From Streptomyces sp. NBC_00683 (lineage in GTDB: Bacteria; Actinomycetota; Actinomycetes; Streptomycetales; Streptomycetaceae): 64,000 nucleotides of DNA. This document shows, piece by piece, positions 28,348 through 36,689 of the stretch (the stretch's first letter is position 1; every line of letters begins with the position of its first letter). Position numbers and translations under genes: made by a program. Where the stretch lies: contig NZ_CP109013.1 in NCBI RefSeq assembly GCF_036226745.1, positions 3,782,001 through 3,846,000 of the forward strand. The letters are read 5' to 3'. Below the pieces are notes generated by a model. It had not been told where the DNA came from and made no database searches. It worked only from the letters and a program-made list of their open reading frames with translations.

Positions 28348-29340
28348 TCACCAGGCGAAGGCCTCCGGGGACGGGCCGGGACCCGGGAAGATCTCGTCCA
28401 GAGAGGCGAGGATCTCCTCGCTCAGCTCCAGTTCGAGGGCGCGCAGCGCCGAGTCCAGCTGTTCCTGGGTGCGCGGGCCGACGATCGGGCCGGTCACTCC
28501 GGGCCGGGTCAGCAGCCATGCGAGGGCGACCTCGCCGGGCTCAAGACCGTGCTTGTCCAGCAGGTCCTCGTACGCCTTGACCTGCTCACGGACCTCCGTG
28601 CGCTCCAGCGCGCTCGCCGAGCGGCCGTCCTTGCGGCGCTTGCCCTCGGCCTCCTTCTTGAGCACACCGCCGAGCAGGCCGCCGTGCAGCGGCGACCACG
28701 GGATGACGCCGAGGCCGTACTCCTGCGCGGCAGGGATGACCTCCATCTCCGCGCGGCGCTCGGCCAGGTTGTACAGGCACTGCTCGCTGACGAGGCCGAC
28801 ACGGCCGTGCGCCTTCGCCAGCTCGTTGGCCTGGGCGATCTTGTAGCCGGGGAAGTTGGAGGAGGCCGCGTAGAGGATCTTGCCCTGCTGGACCAGGACG
28901 TCGATCGCCTGCCAGATCTCCTCGAACGGCGTGTGCCTGTCGATGTGGTGGAACTGGTAGATGTCGATGTAGTCGGTCTGCAGGCGCTTGAGGGAAGCGT
29001 CCACGGCCCGGCGGATGTTCACCGCGCTGAGCCGGTCGTGGTTGGGCCATACGGTGGCTCCGTCACCGGCCATGTTCCCGTACACCTTGGTGGCGAGGAC
29101 CGTCTTGTCGCGACGTCCGCCACCCTCCGCGAACCAGGTGCCGACGATCTCCTCGGTACGGCCCTTGTTCTCACCCCACCCGTAGACATTGGCGGTGTCC
29201 ACGAAGTTCAGACCTGCGTCGAGGGCGGCGTCCAGGATGCCGTGGCTGGTCGGTTCGTCGGTCTGCGGACCGAAGTTCATCGTGCCGAGGACGAGTCGGC
29301 TGACTTTGAGTCCGGTGCGTCCGAGCTGCGTGTACTTCAT
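28348..29340 (-). CDS. Aldo/keto reductase
   Basis: A 330-aa AKR of the YghZ/potassium-channel beta-subunit-like class. Catalytic tetrad: Asp and Tyr in FVDTANVYGWGENKG, Lys in LATKVYGNM, and His in YQFHHIDRHTPFEEIW. The coenzyme region is ALAWLLTRPGVTGPIVGPRT. It uses NADPH to reduce aldehydes or ketones; the natural substrate is unknown. It starts at ATG 29340. Confidence 0.92.
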   Translation of the reverse strand: MKYTQLGRTGLKVSRLVLGTMNFGPQTDEPTSHGILDAALDAGLNFVDTANVYGWGENKGRTEEIVGTWFAEGGGRRDKTVLATKVYGNMAGDGATVWPNHDRLSAVNIRRAVDASLKRLQTDYIDIYQFHHIDRHTPFEEIWQAIDVLVQQGKILYAASSNFPGYKIAQANELAKAHGRVGLVSEQCLYNLAERRAEMEVIPAAQEYGLGVIPWSPLHGGLLGGVLKKEAEGKRRKDGRSASALERTEVREQVKAYEDLLDKHGLEPGEVALAWLLTRPGVTGPIVGPRTQEQLDSALRALELELSEEILASLDEIFPGPGPSPEAFAW

Positions 29341-29494
29341 GGGTCACAAGCCAACTGCTTCGAGCCCACTCCAGGCAAGTACCGCCGTACACCGCCGTCC
29401 CAATGGGCACGGCCCGTCCGGTGGGGACGGGCCTGCCGGTCACACACGATCTCCGATCGCTCGTGACCGCTGTCGATCATTCGCAATGACGCTT

Positions 29495-29749
29495 CTAGGA
29501 CCAGCCGTTGTCGTCCTGCGTGACGGCCGGGGCGGGGGCCGACCAGCCGTTGTCGTCCTGCATGACCGCCGGGGCGGGCGCCGACCAGCCGTTGTCGTCC
29601 TGCAGAACCACCGGGACGGGCTTGGACCAGCCGTTGTCGGCAACAGACCGGACAGGGGTGGACTCCATGACGGACTGACCGATAATGAGCGCCAGGGTCG
29701 CGGCGAAGCCGGAGGCGATCAGGGCGATGCGAGCAGAGAACGACTGCAT
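29495..29749 (-). CDS. Small exported protein with tandem DNGWS repeats
   Basis: An 84-aa protein starting at ATG 29749 behind AAAGGA. Residues 1-30 form a signal or transmembrane segment (SARIALIASGFAATLALIIG). The mature part is almost entirely a 14-residue repeat of the form DNGWS(A/K)P(A/V)P(A/V)V(M/T/L)QD, present 3.4 times, and it stops right after the last DNGWS. I do not recognise a characterised family. A LuxR-type regulator is divergent across 202 bp. It may be a precursor of secreted peptides or a surface protein; there is no radical-SAM or lanthipeptide enzyme adjacent. Confidence 0.75.
   Translation of the reverse strand: MQSFSARIALIASGFAATLALIIGQSVMESTPVRSVADNGWSKPVPVVLQDDNGWSAPAPAVMQDDNGWSAPAPAVTQDDNGWS
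29499..29640 (-). repeat. 3.4 copies of a 42-bp tandem repeat (DNGWS coding)
   Basis: Units at 29499-29540, 29541-29582, 29583-29624 and a partial one from 29625. The GACCAGCCGTTGTCG portion is identical in all four, while codons for the PAPAV linker vary. The DNGWS segment is kept at nucleotide level in every copy. Confidence 0.88.
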
Positions 29750-29951
29750 GTGGAGTGTCCTTTGGTGAGAGTCCTGAAGAAGGGCCGGACGGGGCGTCGC
29801 TGTGCGTCGTCGTGCGGTCGAGCGGCTGTGTCAGGTTTGGCCGAGTTCCGGCTGCCTTCGACGACTTCAGCTTCCCGCGATTGAGAGCAGCGCGGCAGGG
29901 CATCTGACCCGGGTTATTCACGCCTGTCGCAAACACGAAGGGTGGACGGCA
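29750..29951. promoter_or_regulatory. Divergent spacer between DNGWS gene and LuxR-type regulator
   Basis: 202 bp holding the promoters of the repeat-peptide gene and the regulator. A relatively AT-rich patch around 29906-29941 (GTTATTCACGCCTGTCGCAA) is the likely control site. I see no perfect palindrome. Confidence 0.4.
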
Positions 29952-30965
29952 ATGCAGCACTTCGAGGAGGGGGCCCCGGATGCGGAGCTGACTCCCGACG
30001 GCCTGAGGCTCTATGAGTACGCAACCGGGGTTGCCTCGTTCACCCCGTCCGAAGCCCAGTGCGCGCTCGGCCTGGACGAGAAGGAGCTGGTCACGGCCGT
30101 GCGGCGGCTGGAGGCCCTGCGGCTGCTGCGGCGGGACGCCGACTGCCCGGACCGGCTCACCGTGGTCTCACCGCAGTTCGCGGCCGGCCAGCTGCTGTGG
30201 CCGATGGAGCATCAGATACGGCAGCAGTCGGAAAGCGTCGAGCGGATACGGACGGCCCTCGCCGCGCTGGGCCCCTGCTACCAGAACGGCCAGCAGCGCC
30301 AGCAGGCCAAGGAAGTGGAGCTGCTGACCGACATCGCCGACGTACGGCGGCTGATCGACCAGCTGACGGACAGCTGCCGGACCGAGGCGCTCCATGTGCA
30401 GCCGGGGGGCGCCCGGGACCCCGAGGCGCTGCTCAAAGCGCGGGGCAGCATGGGGCGGCTGCTGGAACGCGGAGTCAGCAGCCGCTCGATCTACCAGCAC
30501 CCGGCCCGCTACAGCCAGCACACGGTGGAGTTCGCCGAGTGGATGATGGAGCGCGGGGCCGAGGTGCGGACCCTGGCGGACGGCCCCGACCGGATGCTGA
30601 TCTACGACCGCAAAGCGGCCGTGGTCAGCGTGCAGGGCGACTCGGCCCACGCTCTCGTGGTGTACGAGCCCAACCTCGTGGCGTTCATGGTGTCCTCCTT
30701 CGAGACCGCCTGGCGGGCAGCCGAACCCTTCCCGGTGGGCTTCGACCGCGAGTGGGCCAAACAGGTCTCCGAGGATCTGCGCCAGTCGATCGTCCGGCTG
30801 CTGACCGAGGGGCTGGACGACAAGGTCATCTCGCGCAGGCTGGGCATGTCGGTGCGGACCGTGCAACGCCACGTCGCCGAGATCATGCGCTCCCTCGACG
30901 CGAAGAGCCGTTTCCAGACCGGCTATCTGATCGGTCTGGACAAGGGCGGTGCTCCGCCCGCGTAG
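29952..30965 (+). CDS. LuxR-type HTH regulator with TrmB-like N-terminus
   Basis: A 337-aa protein starting at ATG 29952. The N-terminus has a winged-helix-like segment (LTPDGLRLYEYATGVASFTPSE), the central part a PLD-like or sensor fold (SIYQHPARYSQHTVEFAEWM, DRMLIYDRKAAVVS), and the C-terminus a LuxR HTH (RLLTEGLDDKVISRRLGMSVRTVQRHVAEIMRSL). This class is common in actinomycetes and often lies next to small-peptide or biosynthetic genes. It divergently faces the DNGWS peptide gene and sits at the left edge of the biosynthetic cluster, so it may control either. Confidence 0.88.
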   Translation: MQHFEEGAPDAELTPDGLRLYEYATGVASFTPSEAQCALGLDEKELVTAVRRLEALRLLRRDADCPDRLTVVSPQFAAGQLLWPMEHQIRQQSESVERIRTALAALGPCYQNGQQRQQAKEVELLTDIADVRRLIDQLTDSCRTEALHVQPGGARDPEALLKARGSMGRLLERGVSSRSIYQHPARYSQHTVEFAEWMMERGAEVRTLADGPDRMLIYDRKAAVVSVQGDSAHALVVYEPNLVAFMVSSFETAWRAAEPFPVGFDREWAKQVSEDLRQSIVRLLTEGLDDKVISRRLGMSVRTVQRHVAEIMRSLDAKSRFQTGYLIGLDKGGAPPA

Positions 30966-30989
30966 CCCGGTGCGGGCACGGCGGGCGGC

Positions 30990-31553
30990 TCACCACGGCG
31001 CGGCGGCCCTGCTCCTGGGCCGGCCGACGCCCCGGCGGCTGTATCCGACGGTCATCGCCCGGACCACGCTCGGGGTGATCGTCTCCTCGAGCAGCGACTC
31101 CAGGACAGTGCCGAGCGCAGTCGCGAGATGCAGGTTCTCGTCGTCCTCGGCGTGTGCCCGGGCCTGGGCGTCGGCCAGTTCCACCCAGGCCAGGCCGGCC
31201 GGCGGGGCGCCGGGCAGCGTCATCACGTACTCGTACTCGGTCTCGTAGGGGCCGCTGTGCGGCGCCCGGATCCACCACGGCGGTGGAAACATCGGCTCAC
31301 TCACTCCGGCCTGCCCCAGCGGCGGCACCGGCGGGGCGACCAGGCGAGCGGCCCGGCCGGTGAGCCGGGCGACGGCCTCCAGCGCCGCGTCGGCCGGGTC
31401 GGCGCTCCCGGGCCAGTCCTCGCTGGGCAGTTCGAGGCCGCCGCCGGGCAGGACGCCCAGGAGCCAGGGCCGCCGCCCGTCCGGGCCGGGGCCGCGGGCG
31501 TACACGAAGCAGCGCAGGCCCCGCGCGGGGGCGGCGGCGTCGACGGGGATCAC
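30990..31553 (-). CDS. Nudix-fold-like protein with degenerate catalytic box
   Basis: A 187-aa protein. LLGVLPGGGLELPSEDW followed by ADAALEAVARLTG follows the order of a Nudix box but lacks the RE and EE residues needed to bind metal (the REUXEE stretch reads EAVARL). It is probably non-catalytic or has another role. It is the last gene of the leftward operon and overlaps the chorismate-mutase-like stop by 4 bp, so it is cotranslated. The length and C-terminal SRRGVGRPRSRAAAPW tail are unusual. Confidence 0.65.
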   Translation of the reverse strand: MIPVDAAAPARGLRCFVYARGPGPDGRRPWLLGVLPGGGLELPSEDWPGSADPADAALEAVARLTGRAARLVAPPVPPLGQAGVSEPMFPPPWWIRAPHSGPYETEYEYVMTLPGAPPAGLAWVELADAQARAHAEDDENLHLATALGTVLESLLEETITPSVVRAMTVGYSRRGVGRPRSRAAAPW

Positions 31554-31777
31554 CGGGCCGGCATCCGGTCGGAGAGGCCGAGCACCAGAAGGGCCAGATT
31601 GACCCCGGGCCTGCCGAGTTCCTCGCTGTAGCGGTCGATGGCCGCGTTCTCCTCGGCGAGCGAGGTCCGGGAGCTGCCGGAGCTCACGCGGGCGTGGGTC
31701 TGCTTGCGGGCTGCCGCCGCGCGGCGGCCGACGAGTTGGATGATCTGCTGATCGAGGGTGGCGACGTCGTCGGACAT
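31550..31777 (-). CDS. AroQ-type chorismate-mutase-like small protein
   Basis: A 75-aa helical protein. The N-terminal LDQQIIQLVGRRAAAARKQ matches the first helix of AroQ chorismate mutases, including the Arg that binds the substrate carboxylate. The second-helix residues (the RE pair, and the Lys of the loop) are not conserved (AEENAAI), so classic mutase activity is doubtful. The MSDD start at 31777 is chosen because GGAG precedes it; a start at 31789 would add MERP. Small AroQ-like proteins recur in aromatic amino-acid-using clusters. Confidence 0.65.
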   Translation of the reverse strand: MSDDVATLDQQIIQLVGRRAAAARKQTHARVSSGSSRTSLAEENAAIDRYSEELGRPGVNLALLVLGLSDRMPAR

Positions 31778-31793
31778 TGGGCGCTCCATTTCC

Positions 31794-31868
31794 GGTTCGT
31801 TGTCCTGCGGTTCGTTGTCCTGCGGTCCGTTGTGCTGCGGTTCGTTGTCCTGCGGTCCGTGGTCTTCG
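31794..31868. repeat. Five 15-bp tandem repeats upstream of the chorismate-mutase-like gene
   Basis: Consecutive 15-bp units of GGTTCGTTGTCCTGC (31794, 31809, 31839 exact; 31824 and 31854 with changes) fill most of the gap between the MFS stop and the chorismate-mutase-like start. On the minus strand they sit directly 5' of the gene. Their pattern is that of a mutable minisatellite. Confidence 0.9.
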
Positions 31869-31886
31869 CGGTGAGGCCGGTGCCGG

Positions 31887-33218
31887 TCAGCCGGCGGGTA
31901 CGAGATCCGGATCCGTGGGGGCGGAGGTGGTGGTGCGGGTCCTGCGGCGCAAGGTGGTGAGGGCGACGAGACCGCAGAGCGCGGCGAGCGGCAGCCAGAC
32001 CCAGGCCGCGTGGTCCAGGGAGATCAGCGCGACGCCGATCGAGGGGCCGAAGAACATGCCGACGCCCATCATCGAGTTGCACAGGGCGCTGGCGCGGGTG
32101 AGCTCGCGGTCGGGGACCTTGGAGATCAGCCAGGGATGGAAGGAGCAGGAGTACGCGCACTCGCCGAGGGCGAAGAGGACGGCGTACGCCAGCAGTCCGG
32201 TGAGCCTCACGGGGCCCGGGCCGAAGGCCGTGAAACCGGCGACCAGGAGGCCGGCGGCCCACAGGGCGACCGCGATGCGCAGACCGTGTTCCTCGGGGCG
32301 CTTCTCCAGCAGCTTGGTGATCGGCCGCTGGAGGGACACGATGACCACGACGTTGAGGGTGAGCATCACGGAGATCCAGCCGATGCCCGTGTCCATGAGG
32401 TGGTCGGCCACCAGCGGGGCGGTGGCCTCGAACTGGCTGTAGCCGATCAGGTAGGCGCCGAACTGGAAGAGTGCGGCGCCGAGGGCGGCCTTGATGAGCA
32501 TGCCGGTGCCCAGGGCGTGGGCGGCGGCGCCGGTGGACTTCCCGGCCGGCTCCGCGTCGGCGGTCTCAGCGGTCTCACTCGCCTCGGTGGTCTCACTGGT
32601 CCCGGCGGTCTCCGTCGGCTCCGCGATCTCGGGGACCTTGCGGGCCAGACCGAGCGCGAGGGCCACCGGAAGGTACCCGAGCGCGTTCGCGATGAGCAGC
32701 CAGGTGATCGCGTCGCGGGAGAAGACGGTGAGGACGAGGCCGGCCAGCAGCGAGCCGGCCGCGAGGGTGGCGTTGAGGATCTGGTAGCGGCGGGCGAAGA
32801 CCTGCCGGCGCTCCTGGGGCGGAACCAGGGAGTTGACGATCGGGATGATCGCGGCCATGAAGCAGCCCTGGCCGGCGCCTCCCAGGACCGCCGCGGCCCC
32901 GGCGGTGACGAGGTTGTGGCCCTGGGTCAGGAGCAGGAAGCAGCTGAGCCAGAGCAGCAGCCCGGTGATGCCGAGGGCGTGCCGGGGGAAGCGGACCGCC
33001 GCCGAGGCGAGCAGCAGCGAGACGGCCAGGTTGGCGAGGCCGGAGACGCCGTAGTAGACGGCGACCCCGGCGGTGCCGATGTCGGGCTGGGCCGCCAGAT
33101 GGATGCCGATGAACGGGAAGACCATGCCGTAGCAGAACGACGACAGGCCGTGCAGGACCAGGATGCGGTTGACCGACCTGCGGCGTAGCGCGGCCAGACC
33201 GTCGGGCGTCCGGAGCAT
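31887..33218 (-). CDS. MFS-family exporter
   Basis: A 443-aa major facilitator with 12 predicted helices starting at ATG 33218. The TM2-TM3 loop contains the degraded A-motif region near SAAVRFPRHALG, and the loop between TM6 and TM7 is an acidic Thr/Glu/Ser/Ala-rich stretch (TSETTEASETAETADAEPAG). It lies 32 bp after the cyclase gene in the leftward operon and most plausibly exports the cluster's product. Confidence 0.88.
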   Translation of the reverse strand: MLRTPDGLAALRRRSVNRILVLHGLSSFCYGMVFPFIGIHLAAQPDIGTAGVAVYYGVSGLANLAVSLLLASAAVRFPRHALGITGLLLWLSCFLLLTQGHNLVTAGAAAVLGGAGQGCFMAAIIPIVNSLVPPQERRQVFARRYQILNATLAAGSLLAGLVLTVFSRDAITWLLIANALGYLPVALALGLARKVPEIAEPTETAGTSETTEASETAETADAEPAGKSTGAAAHALGTGMLIKAALGAALFQFGAYLIGYSQFEATAPLVADHLMDTGIGWISVMLTLNVVVIVSLQRPITKLLEKRPEEHGLRIAVALWAAGLLVAGFTAFGPGPVRLTGLLAYAVLFALGECAYSCSFHPWLISKVPDRELTRASALCNSMMGVGMFFGPSIGVALISLDHAAWVWLPLAALCGLVALTTLRRRTRTTTSAPTDPDLVPAG

Positions 33219-33250
33219 GGGTGTACGAACCTTCCTTGGGATCAGCGGGA

Positions 33251-34042
33251 TCAGCGGGTCACGAGGGCGAGCACCCGGGCCGGACTGCCGGAACCGCCGA
33301 CGATGGGCAGCGGCGCGGTGATCAGCACGGCACCCCGGGGAGGGAGCCGGTGCAGGTTGCGCAGCTGGGTGATGCCGTACTTGTCCGCGCCGTGGAAGTA
33401 CCAGTGGCAGGGGTAGGGCTGGTCCCCGAACTCGCCGGCCTGGCCTGCGTCGGTGCCGACGGTCTCCACGCCGACGCCGATGATCCCGGTCTCCTCGGCC
33501 AGCCATCGGGCGCACTCGGTGGAGATGCCGGGTGTGTGCCGGCCGTTGAGGAAGTCGTCCTGGGAGCCCTGTCGGGACTCCCAGCCGGTGCGGTAGAGCA
33601 GCCAGCCGCCCGCGATGAGGGGGCCGTGCTCCTCCTGCCATGCCTCGACGTGGTGGCGCTGGAGCAGGAAGTCGGGATCGGCGGTGGCCTCGGCGGAGAA
33701 GTCCAGTACGCACGCGGGGGCGACCAGGCGCTGCGGCGGTACCTGGGAGACGTCGTCGAGGTCCTTGCCGGTGACCCAGTGGATGGGGGCGTCGAAGTGG
33801 GTGCCGGTGTGCTCGGAGAGGCGGATGTTGTTCCAGTAGACGGTGGGTCCGGCCTCGTCGTAATGGCTGATCACCTCCCGTTCGAAGGCCCATGGCTGGC
33901 CTCGCTCCGGTGGGAGCTGGATCAGCGGGGTCTCCTCGTTGAGCGGCGACGTGAGGTCGACGACTTCCACGGAGCCGTCGAGCAGGCCGGCCAGCAGGGG
34001 GGCGGTCGGGCTGGAGGGCTGGGTGTCCACGGCGGAGGTCAT
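33251..34042 (-). CDS. Cyclase-family metal hydrolase, kynurenine formamidase-like
   Basis: A 263-aa cyclase-family protein. The zinc-binding motif HTGTHFDAPIHW is intact, and the C-terminal half carries PCHWYFHGADKYGITQL. Kynurenine formamidase (KynB) hydrolyses N-formylkynurenine to kynurenine and has this fold and motif. Together with two tryptophan-dioxygenase-superfamily genes in the same operon, the formamidase role is a good inference; other cyclase-family hydrolases use the same motif. It follows the aminotransferase gene with a 1-bp gap. Confidence 0.85.
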   Translation of the reverse strand: MTSAVDTQPSSPTAPLLAGLLDGSVEVVDLTSPLNEETPLIQLPPERGQPWAFEREVISHYDEAGPTVYWNNIRLSEHTGTHFDAPIHWVTGKDLDDVSQVPPQRLVAPACVLDFSAEATADPDFLLQRHHVEAWQEEHGPLIAGGWLLYRTGWESRQGSQDDFLNGRHTPGISTECARWLAEETGIIGVGVETVGTDAGQAGEFGDQPYPCHWYFHGADKYGITQLRNLHRLPPRGAVLITAPLPIVGGSGSPARVLALVTR

Positions 34043-34043
34043 G

Positions 34044-34991
34044 TCACTTCTCCCCGGTGGTCTGGACGATGGTGGACCAGTGCCGGTAGTCGGGGTGCTC
34101 GCCCCGGACCACCGAGTCGTAGAGGTCCTGGAGCTTGCGGACCATCACGCCCGGGGCTCCGTCGCCGACCGGTATGCGGTCGAGGCTGGTGACGGGGGCG
34201 ACCTCGGCGAGGGTGCCGGCGACGAAGATCTCGTCGGCGGTGTAGAGCTCGGTGCGGTCGATCTCACGGCGCTCCATGGGGATGCCGAGTTCCTTCCGGG
34301 CGAGCTCGCCGACGGTGGCGACGGTGATGCCTTCGAGGACGCCGCTGGTGCCGGGCGGGGTGATGAGCTTGCCCTCGTGCAGCATCGCCACGCAGGAGCC
34401 CGGGGCCTCGGAGACGCTGCCGCGCTGGTTGAGCAGGAGCGTGGTGTCGTAGCCGTTGCGGATGGCCTCGTGGTGGGCGAGACGGCTGTTGTGGTAGTTG
34501 GCGCCCGCCTTGATGCGCGGCGGCATGGAGTCGTCGCTGATGCGGCGCCAGGAGGAGACGGTGGCGGCCAGACCGCCCTCGAAGCCCCGGCCGCGCGGGG
34601 CGCGGGTGGAGGTGATGTGGACGCCGGCGTCGTCGGTGTGGCTGAGCGGGTCCGCGTTCGGGCCCATGTTGAAGTACGCGACGACGCAGATGTGTACGTC
34701 CTCCTCGAACGCGTTGGCCTTGAGGACGTCGAGTACACCGGCCTTGAGCTCGTCGTCGGTGTAAGGGATCTCCATCCGCAGGCTCTTCATCGAACGGCGC
34801 AGCCGGGCCAGGTGCTCGTCGATGCGGAAGACCGCGAGACCGCTCCGGCCGGGGCGGCGGTAGGCGCGCAGCCCCTCGAAGACGTTGGCGCCCCAGAACG
34901 CGCCCTGGGACCGGGCGTGGACGGTGCACTGGTCCCAGTCGACGATGGTGCCGTTGAGCCAGGCGTGAGTGGGAAGTTGGGGTGTGGTCAC
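34044..34991 (-). CDS. Class IV PLP aminotransferase (branched-chain type)
   Basis: A 315-aa fold-type IV enzyme. The PLP lysine is in PPRIKAGANYHNSRLA, the N-terminal AFWGANVFEGLRAYRR is the IlvE/branched-chain signature, and GSVSEAPGSCVAMLHEGKLITPP is the conserved substrate strand. It may transaminate a keto acid to supply a partner amino acid, or act in reverse. The fold also includes aminodeoxychorismate lyases; the 'EGLRAYR' motif favours IlvE. It sits between the monooxygenase and the cyclase. Confidence 0.88.
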   Translation of the reverse strand: MTTPQLPTHAWLNGTIVDWDQCTVHARSQGAFWGANVFEGLRAYRRPGRSGLAVFRIDEHLARLRRSMKSLRMEIPYTDDELKAGVLDVLKANAFEEDVHICVVAYFNMGPNADPLSHTDDAGVHITSTRAPRGRGFEGGLAATVSSWRRISDDSMPPRIKAGANYHNSRLAHHEAIRNGYDTTLLLNQRGSVSEAPGSCVAMLHEGKLITPPGTSGVLEGITVATVGELARKELGIPMERREIDRTELYTADEIFVAGTLAEVAPVTSLDRIPVGDGAPGVMVRKLQDLYDSVVRGEHPDYRHWSTIVQTTGEK

Positions 34992-35030
34992 TTCGTACTC
35001 CTGATGCGGGATACGGGAAGGGGAGAGGGG

Positions 35031-36689
35031 TCAGGCAGCGGCTGCGACGCGCTCGCGGGCGGGCTCGCGGGCGGGCGTGGTGGCCTCGGCGCAGCGGGCG
35101 AGTGTGGCGGCGAAGAGCTCGGGCCTGGCGGTGTCGGCCACGGCGCCGATGTGTCCGTCCGGCCGGACGATCAGGCAGGTGCCCTCGGGGGCCCGGTACG
35201 CCTCGCGCAGCACGCTGTCGCGGTCGCGGAGCACGGTGACGCCGTCGGGCATGTCGTCGGCGGGTCCGGCGGTCGGGACGGCGAGTTCGCCCTCGCGCAG
35301 GACGACGACCAGGTCGGTGTCGAGGCCGCGGGTGTCGGCGAGCGCCCGCTCGGCGAAGGCGCGGGCGGCGGCCCGGTCCTGGGCGAAGTGGAGGACGGTG
35401 AACCCGGTTCCGTACAGCTGGCGGATGCGGGCGGCGCCGGGGGCGGTGATCCGCGCGTCGGGGGCGAAGGCGCCCAGCAGCGGGTGCAGTTCGGCGGACT
35501 GGATCACGGGCGAGTCGACGTACGTGTGCGGTTCGGCCATCCTGCCGCTGTTGACCTTGTCGCGGGCTCCCTGGAACGGCTGGGAGAGGGTGAGCAGTAC
35601 CTTGCGCGCGAGACGGCGCACCAGGTTGGGCGGCACCATGAACTTGATGGTTGCCTCGGTGACGGCGAGGTTCTCCTTGGCGGCCGCGTAGCGCTCGTCG
35701 TGGTAGGTGTCGAGGAGGGAGTCCCCGGCCTTGCCCTGCATGACCAGGGCCAGCTTCCAGGCGAGGTTGTCGGCGTCCTGGATACCGCTGTTCATGCCGC
35801 GGGAGCCGTACGGCGGCAGGGAGTGGGCGGAGTCGCCGGCGAAGAAGATCCGGCCGATGCGGAACTTCTCGACCACGCGCTGGTGGAAGCGGTAGGTGGA
35901 CAGCCAGTCGATCTCGTAGTCGACGTCGCCGATGACGGCGCGCACCCGCCGGTCGAAGCGGCCGTCCGCGCGCTCGGCCTCGATGTCGGTCTCGGGGGCG
36001 AGCTGCCAGTCGATGCGCCAGATGTCGTTGGGCTGCGGGTGCATGACCAGCTGGCGACCCGGGTTGAAGGGCGGGTCGTAGTGGAAGTGGCGCTCCTTGG
36101 CGAGCGGCAGCTTCACCTTCAGGTCGGTGATCAGGAAGCGGTCCCGGTGGCTGTAGCCGGTCCACTCGACGCCGGTGAACGTGCGCACGGGGCTGCGGAC
36201 ACCGTCGCAGGCGATCATGTACTGGCAGCGGTAGTCGCGCGGGCCGTCCGGTGTGTCGGCGGAGACGGTGACGGTGTCGCCGTCCTGCTCGACCCCGGTG
36301 ATCTCGTGGGCCCAGCGGACCTCGCAGAGCGGGTCGGCCTCGACCTTCTCCAGCAGAAGCTGCTCGATCCGGTACTGGGATATGTTCACGAACGGGCCGT
36401 AGCCGATCCGGCGGGTGTACTCGGCCGCGCGGATCTCCTTGCCGCGCACATAGGTGCGGGCCGTGGTCCAGGTGACGCCCTCGGCGCCGATGGTCTCGGC
36501 GCAGCCGAACTTGTCGAGGGTCTCCAGCACGTCGCCCTGGATGAGGCACGCCTTGGAGCCCTGTCTGCGCAGCTCGGGGTCGCGCTCGAAGAGGACGCTC
36601 GGGATGCCGAAGGAGGCGAGGCGGGCCGCCAGGGTCATGCCGACGGGACCGGCACCGACGATGCCTACGGGGATCAGGTCGCTGCTCAT
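35031..36689 (-). CDS. Class A FAD-dependent aromatic monooxygenase
   Basis: A 552-aa flavoprotein hydroxylase of the MhpA/PHBH group. FAD binding is by VGIVGAGPVGMTLAARLA and the C-terminal GD motif FFAGDSAHSLPPYGSRGMNSG; the DG motif is ACDGVRSPVR. The last 130 residues form a thioredoxin-like C-terminal domain (GTGFTVLHFAQ ... GTCLIVRPDGHIGAVAD), as in phenol hydroxylase-type enzymes. It overlaps the dioxygenase-like gene's stop by 4 bp. It probably hydroxylates an aromatic ring of the kynurenine or anthranilate unit. Confidence 0.9.
   Translation of the reverse strand: MSSDLIPVGIVGAGPVGMTLAARLASFGIPSVLFERDPELRRQGSKACLIQGDVLETLDKFGCAETIGAEGVTWTTARTYVRGKEIRAAEYTRRIGYGPFVNISQYRIEQLLLEKVEADPLCEVRWAHEITGVEQDGDTVTVSADTPDGPRDYRCQYMIACDGVRSPVRTFTGVEWTGYSHRDRFLITDLKVKLPLAKERHFHYDPPFNPGRQLVMHPQPNDIWRIDWQLAPETDIEAERADGRFDRRVRAVIGDVDYEIDWLSTYRFHQRVVEKFRIGRIFFAGDSAHSLPPYGSRGMNSGIQDADNLAWKLALVMQGKAGDSLLDTYHDERYAAAKENLAVTEATIKFMVPPNLVRRLARKVLLTLSQPFQGARDKVNSGRMAEPHTYVDSPVIQSAELHPLLGAFAPDARITAPGAARIRQLYGTGFTVLHFAQDRAAARAFAERALADTRGLDTDLVVVLREGELAVPTAGPADDMPDGVTVLRDRDSVLREAYRAPEGTCLIVRPDGHIGAVADTARPELFAATLARCAEATTPAREPARERVAAAA

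Noticed and set aside
29495..29749. Radical-SAM or lanthipeptide precursor
   Set aside because: No modification enzyme is adjacent and no leader motif of a known RiPP class is seen; kept only as an unexplained repeat peptide.
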